A DNA stretch of 64,000 nt, taken from the NCBI GenBank assembly GCA_964531265.1, contig CAZHDW010000008.1, positions 1 through 64,000 on the forward strand, written 5' to 3'. Numbering within the stretch: the first letter of the stretch is position 1; each line of letters opens with the position of its first letter. This DNA is from Hominenteromicrobium sp964531265. GTDB lineage: Bacteria > Bacillota > Clostridia > Oscillospirales > Acutalibacteraceae. This document shows positions 59,660 to 64,000 of the stretch, piece after piece. The notes beneath the pieces were generated by a model. It had not been told where the DNA came from and made no database searches. It worked only from the letters and a program-made list of their open reading frames with translations. The position numbers were made by a program, and so were the translations under genes.

Positions 59660-59695
59660 GAGACTCTCGTACATCGTGGTATGAGAGTCTCTTTT
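59660..59695. terminator. Terminator of the permease gene
   Basis: Perfect 9-bp stem gagactctc / gagagtctc followed by TTTTG; on the minus strand it is followed by TTCAATTTTTT, so it could also end a minus-strand transcript. Confidence 0.8.
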
Positions 59696-59704
59696 GCTGT
59701 TTGC

Positions 59705-59761
59705 TTAGTCTCCGCAGTAAAGAGAGTGCCCGCCCATGTATTTACGTACCTTGCTCTGCAT
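59705..59761 (-). CDS. Candidate 18-residue peptide
   Basis: On the minus strand, AGGAGG lies exactly 7 bases before ATG, and the frame reads MQSKVRKYMGGHSLYCGD-stop. A stem-loop with a downstream U-tract follows (59691-59660), and TATACT lies about 40 bases upstream (59806-59801) but without a good -35. I recognise no peptide family. The ideal ribosome binding site in a 340-base gap is what supports it. Confidence 0.4.
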   Translation of the reverse strand: MQSKVRKYMGGHSLYCGD

Positions 59762-59840
59762 ATGAAATCCTCCTGTCAGGTGCTTTTTTTAGCTGCAAAA
59801 AGTATATCGGATTTTGAGGATGAAAAAAGTGCGTTTGATC

Positions 59841-59869
59841 TTGAAACTTTCAAAAAATCGTGGTATCAT
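59841..59869 (+). promoter_or_regulatory. Orphan promoter upstream of rpmE
   Basis: TTGAAA, a 17-bp spacer and TATCAT. A transcript from here would first meet the short hairpin at 59897-59930. Confidence 0.55.
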
Positions 59870-59896
59870 CCTTGAAAAGGGTCTTTGAGAAAGCTG

Positions 59897-59930
59897 CTCT
59901 GCCGTAAAAGTTGGTTCACAGAGTTTTTTT
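59897..59930 (+). terminator. Weak hairpin with U-tract before rpmE
   Basis: A short ctctg / cagag stem with a 17-base loop is followed by TTTTTTT. The stem is only 5 bp, so termination is uncertain. Confidence 0.35.
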
Positions 59931-59963
59931 GCAAAAAAAATTCTCCGTTTTTAAAAAAAGACC

Positions 59964-59992
59964 TTGCATTTTCAGATCATTTGTGCTAATAT
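59964..59992 (+). promoter_or_regulatory. Promoter of rpmE
   Basis: TTGCAT, a 17-bp spacer ending TTGTGC and TAATAT; 54 bases before the start codon. Confidence 0.75.
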
Positions 59993-60046
59993 CTCTTATG
60001 TTATGTTTTATGTAACCGCAAAGATCAGCCGAAAGAGGTGACAGAT

Positions 60047-60244
60047 ATGAAGAATATTCATCCGAACTATGAGGATACGACAATTACCTGCGCATGCGGC
60101 AACGTCATTCACACACGTTCCACAAAGAAGGACATCCGTGTTGAAATCTGCTCCAAGTGCCATCCGTTCTACACCGGCAAGCAGAAGCTGGTTGATACAA
60201 GCGGTCGTGTTGATATGTTCAAGAAGCGCTACGGCATGAAGTAA
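60047..60244 (+). CDS. rpmE: 50S ribosomal protein bL31 (zinc-binding form)
   Basis: A 65-residue bL31 of the large ribosomal subunit. The zinc ligands of the C+ form are present: CACG near residues 16-18 and CSKCHPFYTGKQK near 37-40. AAAGAGGTG lies 6 bases before the ATG (MKNIHPNYED); a GTG 9 bases upstream overlaps that site. In many clostridia rpmE lies with prmC and prfA; here it is alone, 7 kb from prfA. Confidence 0.97.
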   Translation: MKNIHPNYEDTTITCACGNVIHTRSTKKDIRVEICSKCHPFYTGKQKLVDTSGRVDMFKKRYGMK

Positions 60245-60262
60245 TTTTATACGTATCGGTTT

Positions 60263-60297
60263 GGGCGGTGCTTTTGGGCATCGCCCGTTTTTTCTTT
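60263..60297 (+). terminator. Terminator of rpmE
   Basis: Arms gggcggtgc / gcatcgccc followed by GTTTTTTC. Confidence 0.85.
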
Positions 60298-60315
60298 CTG
60301 TAAAGGGGACGGAAA

Positions 60316-60939
60316 ATGGCGCAATACAGAACGATCCTCAACGAGGCAGAGGATTTTTTTATTGAGAAGCGCTCCAAGTTCATAGGCTATGCAAAGCCCG
60401 TGACAACTGAGGAGGAGGCGCTTGAGTTTATCGCTGAAAAGCGCTCACGCCACTGGGATGCTTCGCACAATGTTTACGCATATATTTTAAGAGACGGCAC
60501 CATGAGGTACTCCGATGACGGCGAACCCCAGGGCACTGCCGGTATACCGGTATTGGATGTTCTGAAAAAGAGCGAGGTTACCGATCTTGTGGTGGTGGCC
60601 ACGAGATATTTCGGTGGCATTTTACTCGGCGGCGGTGGACTTGTCCGTGCATATTCGCACACTGCATCCATTGCTTTGCAGGCAGCGGGCATTATTGTGA
60701 TGCGTGAGTGCCTTATCATGGAGCTTGCCTGCGATTATGGCCAGTACGGAAGGGTGGCATCTCTGATACCCGAGTGCGGCGCAGTGACGGATGATACGGT
60801 TTTTGAAGAAAAGGTGACGGTCAAATTCCATATTGACCCCGACCTGACAGGCGGCTTTAACAAAAAGCTTGCCGACGCGACAAACGGACAGGTGACAGCC
60901 GTTGAAACCGGCAAGAAATTTTTCGAATTTCGCGAATAA
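60316..60939 (+). CDS. YigZ/IMPACT family protein
   Basis: A 207-residue protein of the YigZ/IMPACT (UPF0029) family. The N-terminal domain has FFIEKRSKFIGYAKPV, AEKRSRHWDASHNVYAY, SDDGEPQGTAGIPVL and VVATRYFGGILLGGGGLVRAYS, and a ferredoxin-like C-terminal domain follows (about 135-205). The family is linked to translation regulation and nucleic-acid or ribosome binding, with no fixed bacterial role. Confidence 0.93.
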   Translation: MAQYRTILNEAEDFFIEKRSKFIGYAKPVTTEEEALEFIAEKRSRHWDASHNVYAYILRDGTMRYSDDGEPQGTAGIPVLDVLKKSEVTDLVVVATRYFGGILLGGGGLVRAYSHTASIALQAAGIIVMRECLIMELACDYGQYGRVASLIPECGAVTDDTVFEEKVTVKFHIDPDLTGGFNKKLADATNGQVTAVETGKKFFEFRE

Positions 60940-61034
60940 AGAAGTATTTTTATAATTTTCGGCGTATATATAAATGTAGGGAAGTGTGTACGAGATTTCC
61001 CCATGCAAGGTCATGAGTGAAAGGAGGATGTGTT

Positions 61035-62807
61035 TTGGCTCTGCCTGATACTTTTTTGCAGGAGCTTAAAGCGCGCTCCGATATCACGGATATAGTTTCT
61101 TCCTATGTAAACCTGAAAAGGCGCGGAAAGAACATGGTCGGGCTCTGTCCCTTTCACAATGAGAAGACGGGCTCATTCAACCTGTATCCGGAGAATGGCT
61201 CCTTCTATTGCTTCGGCTGCGGAGCCGGCGGAGACGTGATAACCTTCATCCGCAGGATAGAAAACCTTGACTACATAGAGGCGGTAAAGTTCCTTGCACA
61301 GCGTGCGGGACTTCAAATGCCGGAGCAGGGCGTGGATGATTCCATGTCGCGCCTGAGACAACGTGTTCTGGAGATAAACCGAGAATCTGCTCGCTTTTTC
61401 GCGGCCTCCCTGTTGAAGCCGGAGGGTAAACCGGGTCTTGATTATTTTGCAGGACGCAGACTCCCCATGCAGATGATAAGGCATTTCGGACTCGGATGGG
61501 CGCCGGAAAGCAGATTTGCACTTGTCAATCATCTTCGCTCAAAGGGATATTCCGAAAGCGAGATGATACAGGCGAATGTGGCTGTTCAGACGCGTTCGGG
61601 ACGAGCCATGGATCGTTTTCACTCGAGAGTCATGTTCCCGATAATAGACCTCAGGGGAAATGTAGTGGCATTCGGCGGAAGAATATTGACGAATGAAAAA
61701 CCGAAGTACATAAATACCTCGGACACGCCGGTGTATCACAAGAGCAGTGGACTGTTTGCAATGAATTTTGCAAAAAATGCTTTGGATGGCGGCAGGCTGA
61801 TACTGGCCGAGGGCTATATGGATGTCATTTCCCTGCACAAGGCAGGATTTGAAAACGCGATAGCCTCCCTCGGTACGGCGCTGACCGCTGAGCAGGCAAG
61901 AATAATGGCAAGATATGCCAAGGAGGTCATAATCTGTTATGACTCCGATGAGGCAGGCCAGAAGGCAGCACAGAGGGCCATACCGATTCTGCGCGATGCA
62001 GGGCTTATGGTCAGGGTTATGACAGTGCCGGGCAATAAGGACCCGGATGAGTTCATAAACGCTTATGGCGAGGAGGGCCCCGCAAGGTTCAGACGTCTGG
62101 TGGAATCCTGCTTCAATGATGTTGAATATAGGCTTGAAAAGTTGAGAAGCGGCTTTGACCTTGAGAGCGGCGACGGTAAGGTGCAATACCTTATGGAGGC
62201 CGTCAAGGTGCTTGCAAGGCTTGATAACGACATAGAAAGAGATGTTTATATAGGCAAGCTTTCACAGGAGCTTTCGGTGGATAAGAATGCCATCGTTACA
62301 CAGGTTAACCGCAGTATGAGACAGGAGCGAAGAGCCGAGGACAAGCGTAGGCAGAGGGAGGAGACCGAGAGGCTCTCTGCACGCAGGGATGAGGTGAACC
62401 CGGAAAAGCGTCAGCATGTTCGTGCCGCGAATGCCGAGGAGAATCTTATTGCATGTCTTTTTGCGAATAACGACCTTGCGGCAAGGCTCAATACGGAGCT
62501 TCCACCGGAAAAATTCGTAACGAGCTTTAATCGCAGGTTATATGCAAGTCTCCTGGGAAAGATTATAAATGGCGAAACGCCGAATGCACCCGAGATCGGT
62601 GATTTTTCCTCGGAATTCTCACCCGATGAAATGGGCAGGATAGCAAGAATGATACAGGACAGTGCCGGAATGACGGCGGCCGATGCGGAAATGTATGTCA
62701 GGATCATCAAAAACGAGCAGACATTATCCAATGCGGATGCAATTAAATCGACCGACCCGAAGGAGCTTCAGGCACAGCTTGATGCACTGAGACGGCATAA
62801 GCAATAG
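61035..62807 (+). CDS. dnaG: DNA primase
   Basis: A 590-residue replication primase: N-terminal CHC2 zinc finger (LCPFHNEKTGSF ... YCFGCGAGGD, about 39-65), RNA polymerase domain, TOPRIM (LILAEGYMDVISLHKAG, CYDSDEAGQKAA, about 255-340), and a C-terminal helicase-interaction domain. The start is TTG at 61035 (MALPDTFLQEL) because AAAGGAGG lies 7 bases before it. It is followed 58 bases later by rpoD, the classic macromolecular-synthesis order. Confidence 0.96.
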   Translation: MALPDTFLQELKARSDITDIVSSYVNLKRRGKNMVGLCPFHNEKTGSFNLYPENGSFYCFGCGAGGDVITFIRRIENLDYIEAVKFLAQRAGLQMPEQGVDDSMSRLRQRVLEINRESARFFAASLLKPEGKPGLDYFAGRRLPMQMIRHFGLGWAPESRFALVNHLRSKGYSESEMIQANVAVQTRSGRAMDRFHSRVMFPIIDLRGNVVAFGGRILTNEKPKYINTSDTPVYHKSSGLFAMNFAKNALDGGRLILAEGYMDVISLHKAGFENAIASLGTALTAEQARIMARYAKEVIICYDSDEAGQKAAQRAIPILRDAGLMVRVMTVPGNKDPDEFINAYGEEGPARFRRLVESCFNDVEYRLEKLRSGFDLESGDGKVQYLMEAVKVLARLDNDIERDVYIGKLSQELSVDKNAIVTQVNRSMRQERRAEDKRRQREETERLSARRDEVNPEKRQHVRAANAEENLIACLFANNDLAARLNTELPPEKFVTSFNRRLYASLLGKIINGETPNAPEIGDFSSEFSPDEMGRIARMIQDSAGMTAADAEMYVRIIKNEQTLSNADAIKSTDPKELQAQLDALRRHKQ

Positions 62808-62865
62808 GCGTTTATTAAGTTGAAACAGTAGGAATAAGGGAAAATAAGAAAGGTTTGGTATCACA

Positions 62866-63960
62866 ATGGCAGCACAGGATAAAAAGTCAGTAATCCGCGA
62901 TCTTATCGAGCTTGGCAAGAGCAAGGGTCAGTTGAGCACAAAGGAGATTCTTGATGCATTGGGCGAGCTGGATTTTGATCCGGAGCACATTGAAAAATTC
63001 TACGATACCTTGGAATCCCATGGTGTTGAGATAGTTGAAGACTTCGGTGACATTCAGATAGATGATATCGACCTGTCAAAGGTGGCCGGAGAGACGATTG
63101 ACCTCGATACCGGTATGGGTATGGAGGGTGTCGCGATTGATGACCCGGTCAAGGTATACCTCAAGGAGATCGGCCGCGTACCGCTGCTCACCTCCGACGA
63201 GGAAATAAGACTTGCCATTGCCATAAAGGACGGCAACGAGGCCGCAAAGAAGAGACTTTCCGAGGCTAACCTCCGTCTGGTAGTAAGTATCGCAAAGCGC
63301 TACCTCGGACGCGGAATGCAGTTCCTGGATCTTATTCAGGAGGGCAACCTCGGTCTTATCAAGGCTGTTGAAAAGTTTGATTATACAAAGGGCTTTAAGT
63401 TTTCAACATATGCTACCTGGTGGATACGTCAGGCAATAACACGTGCCATTGCAGACCAGGCACGTACGATAAGAATCCCGGTTCACATGGTGGAGACGAT
63501 CAACAAGGTCAAAAAGGTTTCCAGTCAGCTTCTCCATACAAGCGGACATGAGCCGACCGCCGACGAGATATCCGCAGAGCTTGACATGCCGGTTGATAAG
63601 GTAAGAGAGATCATGAGGGTGGCTCAGGAGCCCGTATCCCTCGAAACTCCGATAGGTGAGGAGGAGGACAGCCATCTCGGCGATTTCATCCCGGATGATG
63701 ACGCTCCGGCTCCGGCAGATGCTGCTTCACATACACTGCTCAGAGAGACGCTCGGCGATGTTCTCGATTCACTTACACCGCGTGAGGAGAAGGTGCTCCG
63801 TCTGCGCTTCGGTCTTGAGGACGGCAGAAGCCGCACACTTGAAGAGGTCGGTAAGGAGTTCAACGTTACACGTGAACGTATTCGCCAGATAGAAGCAAAG
63901 GCACTCAGAAAGCTGCGTCATCCGAGCCGCAGCAAGAAGCTGAAGGACTTCCTGGATTGA
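62866..63960 (+). CDS. rpoD: RNA polymerase primary sigma factor (SigA/RpoD)
   Basis: A 364-residue housekeeping sigma-70: region 1.1-like N-terminus (short), region 1.2 (DDPVKVYLKEIGRVPLL, about 88-115), region 2 (LRLVVSIAKRYLGRGM, KGFKFSTYATWWIRQAI, -10 recognition), region 3, and region 4 (LTPREEKVLRLRFGLEDG, FNVTRERIRQIEAKALRKLRHP, -35 recognition). AGAAAGG lies 11 bases before the ATG. It recognises the promoter type listed throughout this window. Confidence 0.97.
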   Translation: MAAQDKKSVIRDLIELGKSKGQLSTKEILDALGELDFDPEHIEKFYDTLESHGVEIVEDFGDIQIDDIDLSKVAGETIDLDTGMGMEGVAIDDPVKVYLKEIGRVPLLTSDEEIRLAIAIKDGNEAAKKRLSEANLRLVVSIAKRYLGRGMQFLDLIQEGNLGLIKAVEKFDYTKGFKFSTYATWWIRQAITRAIADQARTIRIPVHMVETINKVKKVSSQLLHTSGHEPTADEISAELDMPVDKVREIMRVAQEPVSLETPIGEEEDSHLGDFIPDDDAPAPADAASHTLLRETLGDVLDSLTPREEKVLRLRFGLEDGRSRTLEEVGKEFNVTRERIRQIEAKALRKLRHPSRSKKLKDFLD

Positions 63961-64000
63961 TCGTGTATGATCGTAATAATGCCGTAAGGCAAGAAAACGG

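Noticed and set aside
59681..59875. 64-residue plus-strand ORF after the permease gene
   Set aside because: Begins inside the terminator stem, has no RBS and is antisense to the better-supported short ORF.
1..64000. CRISPR arrays, tRNA and rRNA genes
   Set aside because: No regularly spaced repeats, cloverleaf-like TψC arms or rRNA motifs were noticed on either strand by reading; a tRNAscan-SE or Infernal run would be decisive.

Overview
This window looks like chromosomal DNA of an anaerobic gut Firmicute, most likely an Oscillospiraceae/Ruminococcaceae member. That is an inference from the anaerobic (class III) ribonucleotide reductase, three kinds of [FeFe]-hydrogenase-operon protein, YtrA-type GntR, IreB, DUF951 and EndoA/MazF families, a phenylalanine T-box, strong AGGAGG ribosome binding sites, and glycosidases for rhamnose, fucose and mannose residues. 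Coding density is high, most genes sit in short operons closed by clear intrinsic terminators, and most promoters are sigma-A type with a 17-bp spacer. Many of these carry a TGTGC extended -10. I saw no rRNA, tRNA, CRISPR array, insertion sequence or prophage block.

Layout. 1-4.4 kb: the 3' end of an unknown gene, a manganese-riboswitch-controlled mntP on the minus strand, and a divergent GntR/ABC transporter operon. 4.4-9.5 kb: alpha-L-rhamnosidase, nagA and a GH99-like (WbsX) enzyme. 9.6-14.2 kb: a decayed nitroreductase, nrdD with a candidate NrdR box but no adjacent nrdG, a lone serine recombinase facing nrdD, and two small proteins, one of them ferredoxin-thioredoxin-reductase-like. 14.3-22.4 kb: a large M16C peptidase, then a four-gene ABC exporter with two different membrane-fusion proteins around a MacB-like ATPase and permease. 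22.5-27.8 kb: GH29 fucosidase, a MATE exporter behind a terminator-type leader, and a GH2 beta-mannosidase. 27.9-32.9 kb (minus): two tandem [2Fe-2S] proteins, a PAS-containing sensory [FeFe]-hydrogenase, a SpoIIE-type phosphatase and a group-B-like [FeFe]-hydrogenase. 33-35.3 kb: PHP hydrolase, Gfo/Idh/MocA protein and a conserved small protein. 35.4-39.6 kb (minus): ireB and T-box-controlled pheST. 39.7-46.2 kb: membrane protein, NAD(P)HX repair enzyme, orphan EndoA/MazF toxin, trmO, a second MATE exporter, a glutamine-amidotransferase-like hydrolase and a VanY-type carboxypeptidase. 46.2-56.7 kb: gltX-glnS, an old-yellow-enzyme protein, birA, DUF951, prfA, a Sua5-CoaE fusion, a lytic transglycosylase and an M18 aminopeptidase. 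56.7-64 kb: DUF523, upp, an NCS2 uracil/xanthine-type permease behind a possible pseudoknot attenuator, rpmE, an IMPACT/YigZ protein, and dnaG-rpoD.

How it fits together. Much of the window is housekeeping translation (pheST, gltX, glnS, prfA, sua5, trmO, rpmE), replication/transcription (dnaG, rpoD) and nucleotide metabolism (nrdD, upp, permease). Between these lie accessory modules: glycan hydrolysis, export (three transporter systems plus MATE pumps) and a hydrogen-sensing/redox operon. The most promising items for follow-up are the hydrogenase operon with its perfect inverted repeat over the -10, the Sua5-CoaE fusion, the permease leader that can fold as an H-type pseudoknot competing with a terminator, the dual-adaptor ABC exporter, the MATE leader, and an 18-residue ORF with a perfect Shine-Dalgarno. 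All assignments are by eye from the sequence; no database search was run.
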